Assembly: GCA_016866305.1 (NCBI GenBank)
Contig: VGMX01000006.1
Span: 1 to 64,000, forward strand
Reading direction: 5' to 3'
Length of the DNA: 64,000 nucleotides
DNA from: Chlorobiota bacterium
Lineage (GTDB): Bacteria; Bacteroidota; Chlorobiia; Chlorobiales; Chlorobiaceae
This document shows positions 35,273 to 45,146 of this stretch, piece by piece. A model generated the notes under the pieces. That model was not told the origin of the DNA. It saw nothing but the letters and a program-made list of their open reading frames with translations, and made no database searches. The first letter of the stretch is position 1, and each line of letters begins with the position of its first letter. The translations under genes and the position numbers were made by a program.

Positions 35273-35983
35273 ATGCTGAAATACAGGCGCATCCTGCTGA
35301 AGTTGAGCGGTGAATCGCTTGCCGGTGATGATGGTTACGGCATCAATGCCGCCATGCTCGATCGCTATGCCGAGGAGATTCGCGAAGCGCGCGAGATGGG
35401 GGCCGAGATCGCTCTTGTTATCGGCGGAGGCAACATTTTCAGGGGAGTCTCGGACGCTGCGGCCAACATGGACCGTGTCCAGGCAGACTACATGGGCATG
35501 CTTGCCACGGTTATCAATTCCATTGCTTTCCAGGACGCGCTCGAGCGCAAGGGTATTTTTACCCGCCTGCAGACCGCAATCAAAATGGAGCAGATGGCCG
35601 AACCCTTCATCAGGCGCAGAGCCATACGCCATCTTGAAAAGGGACGTGTGGTGATTTTTGGGGCCGGTACCGGCAATCCCTACTTTACCACCGATACGGC
35701 AGCATCGCTCAGGGCCATCGAGATCGAGGCCGATGTGATCGTCAAGGGGACCAGGGTTGACGGTGTGTACGACTCCGATCCCGAAAAGAACCCGAAAGCC
35801 GAATTCTTCCCGGAAATATCCTACCTCGATGTCATCCGCAAGAACCTGAGGGTGATGGACATGACGGCAATCACCCTCTGCAGGGAGAATGTCCTGCCGA
35901 TTGTGGTGATGAACATGAACGAGAAGGGGAATTTCACCCGTCTGCTCCGCGGCGAGGAGGTCGGCTCCCTGGTGCACGCCTAA
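35273..35983 (+). CDS. pyrH: UMP kinase
   Basis: [19 protein letters not shown] and GGGNIFRG motifs. Confidence 0.96.
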   Translation: MLKYRRILLKLSGESLAGDDGYGINAAMLDRYAEEIREAREMGAEIALVIGGGNIFRGVSDAAANMDRVQADYMGMLATVINSIAFQDALERKGIFTRLQTAIKMEQMAEPFIRRRAIRHLEKGRVVIFGAGTGNPYFTTDTAASLRAIEIEADVIVKGTRVDGVYDSDPEKNPKAEFFPEISYLDVIRKNLRVMDMTAITLCRENVLPIVVMNMNEKGNFTRLLRGEEVGSLVHA

Positions 35984-36468
35984 GGCACGTCGTCGGTTTC
36001 ATCTCCCAGGTCGGCCTGAAAAAGATCTTCAAGGATCTCTTTTATGGCCGGCCATTCGAACCCCCGGTTGCGCAGGAATACTTCGAGTTTTTTTTTTCTG
36101 ACCGCTTCGGATCCTCCTTTCATCGAGGCGAGTTTTTTCATGCCCGCACGACGGCACAGCTCCTGGCTGTCGCACTCTTTGAGGAGGTCATCGGCTATTT
36201 CATCGGGAACTCCTTTTCGCATCAGTTCATAGCGCATGACTTTGCGTCCGGCGGGTTTCCTTCTGGAAAGGGTGGCGATCAGCTCGCTTCCGAATGCCGC
36301 GTCATCGATCAGCTTTTTACTGACGAGCCGCTCCAGTGTGTCTTCCACGGTTCCTTTCCCGAATCCTTTCCGGAGCAGCTTTTCCTGAAGCTCGAACCGG
36401 CTGTGGCTGCGTCGTGCAAGCAGTTTCAGTGCATACGCCGTCGCCTTGTTTATCGCATGTTCCTCCAT
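35980..36468 (-). CDS. recX: Regulatory protein RecX
   Basis: 162 aa RecX-like ([24 protein letters not shown]...). Confidence 0.85.
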   Translation of the reverse strand: MEEHAINKATAYALKLLARRSHSRFELQEKLLRKGFGKGTVEDTLERLVSKKLIDDAAFGSELIATLSRRKPAGRKVMRYELMRKGVPDEIADDLLKECDSQELCRRAGMKKLASMKGGSEAVRKKKLEVFLRNRGFEWPAIKEILEDLFQADLGDETDDVP

Positions 36469-36574
36469 AGGGATTTCAGCTCTTTACCTGGTTGTATTCG
36501 GAAAACAACGGGTTTTTCGCTTATTTGCAAACCTGTTCGAAAAAAAAGTCATTTCCAGCCGCAACAGCAGCAGC

Positions 36575-36991
36575 ATGGATCCGGTTCATCATATAGGCGA
36601 CGTTGTCTGTGCAATCATCGAACGCAACGGCAGGTTTCTCATCGCGCAGCGGCCTGAAGGGAAAACGCTCGCATGCAAATGGGAGTTTCCCGGCGGAAAG
36701 CTCGACGCGGGGGAGGACGAACCTGCGGCGCTTTATCGCGAGTTGCGCGAAGAACTGGACATAACCGTTCGGATAGAACAGCGGCTCACGCCTGTTTTTC
36801 ATGCCTACGAGACATTTTCACTCCGGCTTGTGCCCTTTGTCTGCTCGCTCGCATCGGGAGAACCGGTTCTGCATGAACACCGGGCGCTCGCATGGATCAC
36901 GACGGGGATGATCGACGCCTACGATTTTCCCGAAGCAGATCTTCCCGTACTCGAAGAGTATCGGCAATTCCGTTCGTCAAGGACGACATGA
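36575..36991 (+). CDS. NUDIX hydrolase, MutT/8-oxo-dGTP diphosphatase-like
   Basis: Nudix box GGKLDAGEDEPAALYRELREEL; start at internal ATG 36575. Confidence 0.92.
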   Translation: MDPVHHIGDVVCAIIERNGRFLIAQRPEGKTLACKWEFPGGKLDAGEDEPAALYRELREELDITVRIEQRLTPVFHAYETFSLRLVPFVCSLASGEPVLHEHRALAWITTGMIDAYDFPEADLPVLEEYRQFRSSRTT

Positions 36992-37117
36992 GGGCGCTTT
37001 TACCGTCACGTTAAAACCTGTATTTTTGCATATTAAGGATTTATTCTTTCTTTTATTTCCTTTTGTTTTTGAAAACGGCTTCCCGGCGTTTCCGGCGGCC
37101 TCTATGCGGAGGGTTTT

Positions 37118-38359
37118 GTGGCAAGTTCAGAACATGCATCGGTTCGCGATGTTTTCAGCATGCCGGTCATCGTGGCCGCGCTTGGCTACTTTGTCGATAT
37201 TTACGATCTCGTCCTGTTCAGTATCGTCCGGGTGCCCAGCCTGAAGGAACTCGGTATCGACGGGCAGTCGCTTATCGACGACGGGGTGTTCCTGCTCAAC
37301 ATGCAGATGATCGGCATGTTGCTTGGCGGCATTCTCTGGGGATGGCTCGGTGACAAAAAAGGACGGCTGAAAATCATGTTCGCCTCCATTCTCATGTACT
37401 CGGTTGCCAATATCGCCAACGGATTGGTGACCTCATTGCCTGCATACGGCCTCTTGCGTTTCATTGCCGGTGTCGGTCTTGCCGGGGAACTCGGCGCAGG
37501 CATCACGCTGGTGTCCGAAATCCTGCACACTCGTATCCGTGGCTACGGCACCATGCTTGTTGCCTCGATCGGCGTTTCCGGCGCGATTCTTGCCAATTTT
37601 GTCGCCAACACCTACGACTGGCGCACCGCGTTCTTTATCGGCGGCGGCCTCGGGCTGCTGCTGCTTCTGGCGCGATTCAGGGTTGCCGAATCGGGCATGT
37701 TTCGCACCATGGAGGAAAAAAACGCCGTCAATCGCGGCAATATGCTGGCGCTATTCACCGACCGCAACCGGTTTTTCCGTTATCTGAATTCGATCCTGAT
37801 CGGGGTGCCCATCTGGTTCGTGGTGGGCGTGCTCATCACCTTTTCACCTGAATTCGCCATCGATCTCGGCATCGAGGAGCCGGTTTCCGCCGGCAATGCC
37901 GTCATGTTCTGTTATCTCGGTCTGGTGTTCGGAGACCTGTCGAGCGGTCTGATGAGCCAGTTCCTGAAGAGCAGAAAAAAAGCCGTGCTGCTCTTCATGA
38001 CGATGACCGTCGCTGCCGTGGCGCTCTATTTCCTGCAGGGGAGCAGTTCGGCGTCGTTTTTTTATGGCGTCTGCACTCTGCTCGGCTTTGCCGGAGGCTA
38101 CTGGGCCATCTTCATCACCATTGCCGCCGAACAGTTCGGTACCAATCTGCGTGCGACGGTCGCCACTACCGTGCCCAATCTCGTGCGCGGCATGGTGGTG
38201 CCCATCACCATGCTTTTCCAGTTCAGCCGCGGCTTGATCGGCTTGCGTTACGGAGCGCTTCTGGTAGGGGCTGTCTGTGTCATCGCAGCCTTCCTCTCAC
38301 TTGCCGCGATCGAGGAGACCTTTGACAAGGATCTCGATTATTACGAGGAGTTTCTCTGA
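37118..38359 (+). CDS. MFS transporter
   Basis: 12-TM-like hydrophobic profile, loop motif GWLGDKKGRLKIM; GTG start. Confidence 0.87.
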   Translation: MASSEHASVRDVFSMPVIVAALGYFVDIYDLVLFSIVRVPSLKELGIDGQSLIDDGVFLLNMQMIGMLLGGILWGWLGDKKGRLKIMFASILMYSVANIANGLVTSLPAYGLLRFIAGVGLAGELGAGITLVSEILHTRIRGYGTMLVASIGVSGAILANFVANTYDWRTAFFIGGGLGLLLLLARFRVAESGMFRTMEEKNAVNRGNMLALFTDRNRFFRYLNSILIGVPIWFVVGVLITFSPEFAIDLGIEEPVSAGNAVMFCYLGLVFGDLSSGLMSQFLKSRKKAVLLFMTMTVAAVALYFLQGSSSASFFYGVCTLLGFAGGYWAIFITIAAEQFGTNLRATVATTVPNLVRGMVVPITMLFQFSRGLIGLRYGALLVGAVCVIAAFLSLAAIEETFDKDLDYYEEFL

Positions 38360-38401
38360 GCCGGACGGCTCCTCCGGATTTTTTAACCGGTAATCAATCG
38401 C

Positions 38402-39403
38402 ATGTCTACCGCGAAACAGAGCTACAATTTCCAGAAAGTCATCGCAATTACCGGTGTACTGCTGCTGGTCGTCAAGTTTGCTGCATGGTACATGACCCGG
38501 TCGGTGGCGATCCTGACCGATGCGCTCGAAAGCATTGTCAATGTCTCAAGCGGCTTCATCGGTCTCTACAGCCTCTCTATTTCAGCAAAACCGCGCGACA
38601 GCAGCCATCCCTACGGCCACGGCAAGGTGGAGTTCATCTCGGCGGCTGTTGAAGGCACCCTGATTACCGTTGCAGGTTTGCTCATCATCAACGAAGCGGT
38701 TGATAACCTGCTGCATCCGAAGATGCTCGGAAAGCTCGATTACGGTATTCTGCTGGTCGGCATTACCGCTTTGGCGAACTGGCTTGTCGGTTCTCTTGCC
38801 GTGCACAAAGGCAAAAAAAACAGCTCACCGGCTCTCGTGGCCAGCGGAAAGCATCTCCAGTCGGACACCTGGTCGACCATAGGCATCATCGCAGGCCTCG
38901 GCCTGCTCGCCCTGACCGGCATGGCATGGCTCGACAGCGCTGTAGCCCTGGTGTTTGCCGTGGTGATTCTTGTTACCGGATATCGCATCCTGCGCAGTTC
39001 GCTCGGGGGCATCATGGATGAAGCCGACAGCGAACTGCTCGAAAAGATTGTCACCCTGCTGCAGGTAAGCCGCAGGGAAAACTGGATCGATCTGCATAAT
39101 CTCAGAATCATCAAGTATGGCAGTGTGCTGCATCTCGACTGCCATCTTACCGTGCCGTGGTATCTCACTGTTCGCGAAGCCCGGAAAGAGATCAACAAAC
39201 TGCAGCGTCTGATCCGGCAACATTTCGGGGAAAGCGTCGAACTGTTCGTGCATACCGATGCCTGCCTCAGGTTCTCGTGCAGTATCTGCATGAAACAGGA
39301 GTGCGCGGTGCGCCAGGGAGATTTCGAGCAGGCTGTTGAATGGACGGTCCGGAACATATCGAGGGACTGCATGCACAAGATCGATGCTGCAGAACAAGGT
39401 TAA
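38402..39403 (+). CDS. Cation diffusion facilitator family transporter
   Basis: CDF profile with SVAILTDALESIVNVSSG and HPYGHGKVEF metal-site motif. Confidence 0.92.
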   Translation: MSTAKQSYNFQKVIAITGVLLLVVKFAAWYMTRSVAILTDALESIVNVSSGFIGLYSLSISAKPRDSSHPYGHGKVEFISAAVEGTLITVAGLLIINEAVDNLLHPKMLGKLDYGILLVGITALANWLVGSLAVHKGKKNSSPALVASGKHLQSDTWSTIGIIAGLGLLALTGMAWLDSAVALVFAVVILVTGYRILRSSLGGIMDEADSELLEKIVTLLQVSRRENWIDLHNLRIIKYGSVLHLDCHLTVPWYLTVREARKEINKLQRLIRQHFGESVELFVHTDACLRFSCSICMKQECAVRQGDFEQAVEWTVRNISRDCMHKIDAAEQG

Positions 39404-39468
39404 CCGTGCACAAGCATGAGGGCAGAACAGTTTTCTGAACGGATAAACACATGGATACGGGGTGAATT

Positions 39469-40473
39469 ATGGAAACCGTGCTTGTAACCGGAGCCTCGGG
39501 GTTCATCGGATCACATCTTGTCAGACGCTGCCTGAAGGAGGGGTATCATGTTACCGCTCTGGTCAGGAGAGGAAATGTTGTTGCATCGCGTTTACGGGCA
39601 CAGGGAGTTACGGTTGTCGATGGCGATATCCGCGATGCCGGGGCAGTTGGCAGGGCCGTAGCGGGGTGCGACATTGTGTTTCATGCAGCAGCGATGACGT
39701 CCGACTGGGGTGACCCGCAGGATTTCATCGATATCAATGTCGGCGGAACCAGAAATATTGCCGATGCGGCTTTGACGCATGACGTCAGGCGGTTTGTTCA
39801 CCTGAGCAGCTTCCAATCGTTCGATCATGTCAGAAACGAGCGGGTTGACGAACAGACGCCCTATTTCATCAGGAACCAGTCCTATCCGGATACGAAGATA
39901 GCTGCGAACAGGATTGTTCGTGGATATGCCGCTAAAGGGCTTGTAACATCCATGGTCTATCCTGTCTGGGTATACGGTCCTGAAGACCGTACTCTTTTTC
40001 CTCTCATTGCCGATGCCATCAGGAAAGGGCTGATCTTCTACTGGGCACGGAATGCCCGCATGAGTCTGGTATATATCGACAACCTCATCGACCTGCTGCT
40101 GCTTGCGGCAACGCATCCGGGAGCAGCGGGAGAGGAGTTTCTCTGCTGTGACGGTGAAGATCTGACTTTCGAAGCGTTCTGTGAGCGTCTTGCTGCAGGC
40201 ATTCATGCCCCTCCTCCGTATATCCGCATACCGCTCGGAGCGGCATACCTGCTTGCATCACTGATGGAAACGGCTGGTCGTCTCACCGGAAGCGAAAAAC
40301 GGCCGATGCTGACCCGCCAGTCGGTTACCATTCTCACTTCCCGGGCACTTGTCGATACCTCGAAAGCCCGCAACCTGCTCGGATGGAGTCCGAAGGTGCC
40401 GATGGAGGAGGGTTTCCGAAAAACCCTCGACTGGCTGAACGGTATCGATCCGGCCAAGTGGAAAACAAAGTGA
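39469..40473 (+). CDS. NAD-dependent epimerase/dehydratase (3-beta-HSD-like SDR)
   Basis: TGASGFIGSHLVRRCL Rossmann motif. Confidence 0.9.
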   Translation: METVLVTGASGFIGSHLVRRCLKEGYHVTALVRRGNVVASRLRAQGVTVVDGDIRDAGAVGRAVAGCDIVFHAAAMTSDWGDPQDFIDINVGGTRNIADAALTHDVRRFVHLSSFQSFDHVRNERVDEQTPYFIRNQSYPDTKIAANRIVRGYAAKGLVTSMVYPVWVYGPEDRTLFPLIADAIRKGLIFYWARNARMSLVYIDNLIDLLLLAATHPGAAGEEFLCCDGEDLTFEAFCERLAAGIHAPPPYIRIPLGAAYLLASLMETAGRLTGSEKRPMLTRQSVTILTSRALVDTSKARNLLGWSPKVPMEEGFRKTLDWLNGIDPAKWKTK

Positions 40474-40487
40474 GGGAGTCAACCGGC

Positions 40488-41101
40488 ATGGAACCCGACC
40501 GTGACCTTTTTTTCGATCACGCACGGCGCGCCCTCTTCAACGGAAGGTTCCGGCAGAGCCAGGTCGACGGGCTTAACCTGTTGCCCGACTCCTGGTGGAT
40601 TCTCCTTCCCGGCAGGGACCAGCGTTGGCTGGCCTACGCGCGGGCCACCGTGCACTACGAGGTCGATCGCACCATGCAGCCGATACGCGAGCGCGGTTCG
40701 GAGGTCTATTTCACAATAATTACAACATCGAGGGTGACAACCCGAAAAAAGCACGGCAGCTCGGCAACATCCTTCCCGGCGACGGCGCACGTTTCTGCGG
40801 TCGGGGCTTCGTGCAGCTTACCGGGCGGTGCAACTACGAGGAGTGGTCATTGCGCCTCGGTATCGATCTTGCGGGCAATTCCGATCTCGCGCTTGAAAGC
40901 AGCATTGCAGCAGCCATCCTCTTCGAAGGCATGCGGCTCGGCACCTTCACCGGCAAGCGGTTCGCGGACTACCTCAACGCGGAAAAAACCGACTGGGTAA
41001 ATGCCCGCCGCATCGTCAACCGCCTCGACAAGGCCAATCTCATCGCGGGTTTCGCCCGCAACTACCACAATGCGGTGCTCACGGGGAGCAAGGCGCTTTA
41101 A
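40488..41101 (+). pseudogene. GH19/lysozyme-like hydrolase interrupted by a frameshift
   Basis: N-terminal part (MEPDRDLFFDHAR...TMQPIRERGSEVYF) in one frame; remainder (HNNYNIEGDNPKKARQLGNILPGDGARFCGRGFVQLTGRCNYEEW...) in the -1 frame; switch near 40709-40713. Confidence 0.75.
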
Positions 41102-41180
41102 GGTTTGTCCCGTGATGATATCCTTCCGGGAGGTGATGTAAAACCTGCCTGTGGAGACAGGGGGGGGAAATTGTATGGGT

Positions 41181-41909
41181 TCATACATGCTCTTTCCTGT
41201 TCCGGATGTCGTTGATCAGCTCCATCTGGATCTCCTGGATCTCGACGAGACGCTCCCACTGGCGGGAGAGCAGGTGGTCCACTTTCTGATGGAGCTGGCG
41301 GATTTCAAGTTCGGCTTTCAGGTTTACCTGGTAGTCGTGGATCGCCCTGGCTCGGTCACGTGCTTCCTGCCGGTTCTGGCTCATCATGATGAGCGGCGCC
41401 TGTATGGCGGCCAGCGAGGAGAGTACGAGGTTGAGCAGGATGAACGGGTAGGGGTCGAAAGGCCTGGCAACGAGCAGCCAAGAGTTCAGGCCCATCCAGA
41501 GGAAAAGGAACAGCCCGAAGATCATGATGAACGACCAGCTTCCGCCGAACGAGGCTATTTTGTCGGCAAGGCGCTGGCCGAAGGTCAGTTCGGCATCGAA
41601 GTCGATGTCGGGATTTTTCGAGAGCACTTCCTGTTCCTGCATCGCCTTGAGCACGTCATGGTCGAGTCGGGTGATCTCTCCCTTTTCGGTCTCGAGTATC
41701 TGCTGGATGTATCGGTACTGGAACTGCTGAAGGTCGTCGAGGCATATCCACCCGTTTTCATCCCAGACACCGGTTTCCTTCCTGATCAGTTCGGATATCG
41801 CGGGCCGAACGGTAAATGCCCTGCGGAGCCTCGAACGTTGCGTTGTTCCGCAGACCTGGCAGGAGCCGGCATGTGTTTCGTGTGAGGGTTCAGTTGCGGC
41901 TGCTTTCAT
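41181..41909 (-). CDS. DUF1003 family membrane protein
   Basis: [22 protein letters not shown]...[29 protein letters not shown]. Confidence 0.88.
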   Translation of the reverse strand: MKAAATEPSHETHAGSCQVCGTTQRSRLRRAFTVRPAISELIRKETGVWDENGWICLDDLQQFQYRYIQQILETEKGEITRLDHDVLKAMQEQEVLSKNPDIDFDAELTFGQRLADKIASFGGSWSFIMIFGLFLFLWMGLNSWLLVARPFDPYPFILLNLVLSSLAAIQAPLIMMSQNRQEARDRARAIHDYQVNLKAELEIRQLHQKVDHLLSRQWERLVEIQEIQMELINDIRNRKEHV

Positions 41910-44745
41910 GACTTTCCATCTCGATTTTCAGGAATCGGCCGGTATGGGAGTGTTCCAGTTTCGCGATATCGGCAGGCGTGCCTTCGGCGATCAGCTTCCC
42001 CCCGCCGTTGCCGCCTTCAGGGCCAAGGTCGATAATCCAGTCGCTGTTTTTGATGATGTCGAGGTTGTGCTCGATGATGATGACCGTATTGCCTTTGTCC
42101 ACAAGTTTGCGCAGCACTTCGAGCAGGTGCTGGATATCCTGGAAGTGCAAGCCGGTGGTCGGTTCGTCAAGGATGTACAGTGTCTTGCCGGTCTGTATTT
42201 TTGCGAGTTCCGCGGAAAGTTTGATGCGCTGCGCTTCTCCTCCCGAGAGCAGGGGAGAGGGCTGGCCGAGCTTGAGATAGCCGAGTCCGACGCTTTGCAT
42301 GGTCGAAAGGATGCGACGGATGCGGGGAAAGTCCTCGAAGAAGCCCGAAGCCTCCTCGATGGGCATTTCAAGCACGTCGGCGATTGATTTGCCCTTGTAT
42401 TTGACCTGCAGGGTTTCGCGGTTGTAACGCTGACCCTTGCAGCTTTCGCATGGCACGTAAACGTCGGGCAGGAAATTCATCTCGATTTTTACGGTACCGG
42501 CACCCTGACAGACTTCGCACCGCCCGCCCTTGACGTTGAAACTGAACCGTCCGGCCTTGTAGCCGCGTATCTGGGCTTCGGGCAGACGGGTGAAGAAGTC
42601 GCGGATGAAGGTGAACGCCCCCGTATAGGTTGCCGGGTTGGAGCGCGGGGTACGACCGATAGGGGTCTGGTCGACGTTTACCACCTTGTCAACGAGCTCC
42701 ATGCCTTCAATACCGCTGCATGGCTGGCTGATGAGCTTCGATCGGTAGAAGTGTCGTGCCAGCACCGGGTAGAGTGTTTCGTTGACGAGGGTTGACTTGC
42801 CGGAGCCGCTTACCCCGGTTACGCTGATGAGGGAGCCAAGCGGGAACCGCACGTCGATGTTCTGCAGGTTGTTTCCGCGGGCCCCCCTCAGAGTGATATA
42901 CTGCGGCTTTTCCTGGTTGCCCTGTTGTTCCGGATTGCAAGAAACGGTTTTCCGTCCTGTCAGGTAAGCTGCGGTCAGGGAGCCATGATCGAGCTGCGCA
43001 GCAGGACCTTTGGCTACGATTTCACCCCCGTATTCACCGGCTCCCGGACCGAGGTCGATGATTTCGTCTGCCATGAGCATGGTGTCCTTGTCGTGTTCCA
43101 CCACGAGCACCGTGTTGCCGATGTCGCGGAGCTGCTGCAGCGAGTCGATCAGCTTGTGATTGTCGCGCTGATGCAGGCCGATGCTGGGCTCGTCAAGGAT
43201 GTAAAGCACCCCGCTCAGGCGGGAGCCGAGCTGCGATGCAAGACGGATGCGCTGCGCTTCACCTCCCGAGAGCGTGCGTGCGCTCCGAACGAGTGTGAGG
43301 TAGCCGAGTCCTACATCAAGCAGGAATTCAAGCCGTCTGCTTATTTCGTGCAGCACCGGAGTGGCTACAAGCAGCTCCCGTGTCGTCAGGGAGGATGGGA
43401 GATTCCTGAAAAAGTCGAGTGATTCGGGGAGAGGGAGCGACTCGGCTTCGGCGATGTTCAGTCCGTTTACTTTGACGTGCAGGCTTTCCTGCCGCAGCCG
43501 GGCCCCCCTGCAGACCGGGCAGGGCTGGTGCACCATGAAGCTTTCCGCCCATTCGCGCATTCTGGAGGAACTGCTGTTATGGAGCATCTCCTGCACATAG
43601 GGAACGGCGCCCTGGAAAATCTGCGGATAGCTGTGCTCCTTGCCGGCGTATGCATAAGTGACATCGAAGGTGCGGCTTCCGGAGCCCAGCAGCAGGATGT
43701 CGAGCGCCTTCGGGGGAATCTCTGCAACCGGTGTGTCGAGCGTGAAGCGGAACTCTCTGGCAATGGCCTTGACGATCTGCCAGAGGTTGCGCTTTCCCGG
43801 TTTGCCGAACGGTTCGATTGCTCCCTGGTTCAGCGAAATTGCCGGATCGGGCACCATCAGGTCGGCAGAGAGCTGCATCAGCTCACCGAGGCCGTTGCAC
43901 TCCGGGCATGCCCCGTAAGGCGAGTTGAAGCTGAAATGGTTCGGGGCGAGCGTATCGACCGGCACGGATCCATCCGAGTAAGCGTACTGCGTGCTGAAGA
44001 AGAGCTCCCGGCCTTCGCCGCCAAGCGGCAGGCAGATCACCGCCGACCGGTGTTCCGAAATGCCGATGGCCATGCCGACAGCCTGTTGCAGCCGTTCGGT
44101 ATCTCCCTGGCCGATCACGAGTCGGTCGATCACCAGTTCGATGGTATGGGTCTTGTACCGTTCGAGCTGCATGTTTTTTTCCATCTCCCGTTCCTCTCCG
44201 TCGATGCGCACCCGAAGAAAGCCTTTCTGCAGCAGCCGCTCGAACAGCTCCCGGTAGTGCCCTTTGCGCCCCGTGACGACTGGAGAGAGGATGCTCACCT
44301 TCGTGCCTTCGGGCAGCGAAAGAATGGTTTCGACAATGCTCTCCGGCGACTGTTTCTGCAGCATCTGTCCTGTAACCGGATCATGGCGCCTGCCGGCTTT
44401 TGCGTAAAGCAGGCGGATGAAGTCGTGGATTTCCGTAATGGTGCCCACGGTCGAGCGGGGTGATCGGCTGGTGCTTTTCTGGTCGATGGCGATGACCGGG
44501 GAGAGTCCCTCGATGAAATCCACGTCGGGCCGTTCGATATTGCCGATGAACTGCCGGGCATAGGGCGAAAGCGTCTCCATGAAGCGCCGCTGGCCTTCGG
44601 CGAAGATGGTGTCGAAGGCGAGACTGGACTTTCCCGATCCCGAAATGCCGGTGATTACCACAAACCGGTTGCGGGGAATATCAAGAGAGATGTTCTTGAG
44701 ATTGTGAACCCGGGCTCCCCTTATGGCAATATGGCTGAATTCCAT
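41890..44745 (-). CDS. uvrA: Excinuclease ABC subunit A
   Basis: Two ABC ATPase modules ([24 protein letters not shown]) and zinc fingers; 951 aa. Confidence 0.97.
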   Translation of the reverse strand: MEFSHIAIRGARVHNLKNISLDIPRNRFVVITGISGSGKSSLAFDTIFAEGQRRFMETLSPYARQFIGNIERPDVDFIEGLSPVIAIDQKSTSRSPRSTVGTITEIHDFIRLLYAKAGRRHDPVTGQMLQKQSPESIVETILSLPEGTKVSILSPVVTGRKGHYRELFERLLQKGFLRVRIDGEEREMEKNMQLERYKTHTIELVIDRLVIGQGDTERLQQAVGMAIGISEHRSAVICLPLGGEGRELFFSTQYAYSDGSVPVDTLAPNHFSFNSPYGACPECNGLGELMQLSADLMVPDPAISLNQGAIEPFGKPGKRNLWQIVKAIAREFRFTLDTPVAEIPPKALDILLLGSGSRTFDVTYAYAGKEHSYPQIFQGAVPYVQEMLHNSSSSRMREWAESFMVHQPCPVCRGARLRQESLHVKVNGLNIAEAESLPLPESLDFFRNLPSSLTTRELLVATPVLHEISRRLEFLLDVGLGYLTLVRSARTLSGGEAQRIRLASQLGSRLSGVLYILDEPSIGLHQRDNHKLIDSLQQLRDIGNTVLVVEHDKDTMLMADEIIDLGPGAGEYGGEIVAKGPAAQLDHGSLTAAYLTGRKTVSCNPEQQGNQEKPQYITLRGARGNNLQNIDVRFPLGSLISVTGVSGSGKSTLVNETLYPVLARHFYRSKLISQPCSGIEGMELVDKVVNVDQTPIGRTPRSNPATYTGAFTFIRDFFTRLPEAQIRGYKAGRFSFNVKGGRCEVCQGAGTVKIEMNFLPDVYVPCESCKGQRYNRETLQVKYKGKSIADVLEMPIEEASGFFEDFPRIRRILSTMQSVGLGYLKLGQPSPLLSGGEAQRIKLSAELAKIQTGKTLYILDEPTTGLHFQDIQHLLEVLRKLVDKGNTVIIIEHNLDIIKNSDWIIDLGPEGGNGGGKLIAEGTPADIAKLEHSHTGRFLKIEMESHESSRN

Positions 44746-45088
44746 GGTTTGTTCGGCACTTCTGTCGGAAAAAAATCTCGGTATTTCATTATAGCGATTT
44801 GGCGGTTAAATCCCTGTTCGGGAAGCGAGCTTTACGCCATCAACCGGGAATAACGGTCTTCCGATAATGATGGTTTCCCTCTCTTCGGGGAATTTTGTGA
44901 AATCGCGTGCAGTCGCTCCGTTTCCCCCAGCGGGGTGTTGTCCGGCGTTAACCTGCCCGCAAACCCGGCTGATGATACCTGCAACGGCAACGAGGTGTTT
45001 GCCGAGGGGGTGGCATGTCTTTCAAGCCGAAGGAAGAAAAGCAGGAAGAGGAAGAACGGATAATACCCGGTTCATCTCGCTTGAAAAC

Positions 45089-45121
45089 CGGAAAAGGCGG
45101 CTTTCGAGGCCGCCTTTTCCC
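45089..45121 (-). terminator. Rho-independent-type hairpin downstream of ppdK
   Basis: GGAAAAGGCGGC...GCCGCCTTTTCC inverted repeat immediately 3' of the ppdK stop region. Confidence 0.75.
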
Positions 45122-45146
45122 GGTTATCTGGAGGGAGCGCAGGGGT

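Noticed and set aside
41160-41167. G8 homopolymer between the frameshifted lysozyme-like gene and DUF1003 gene
   Set aside because: Lies outside both coding regions, so not a plausible coding phase-variation tract. Possibly part of a weak terminator.
43477-44463. 328-aa plus-strand ORF
   Set aside because: Antisense to uvrA; composition typical of a shadow frame.
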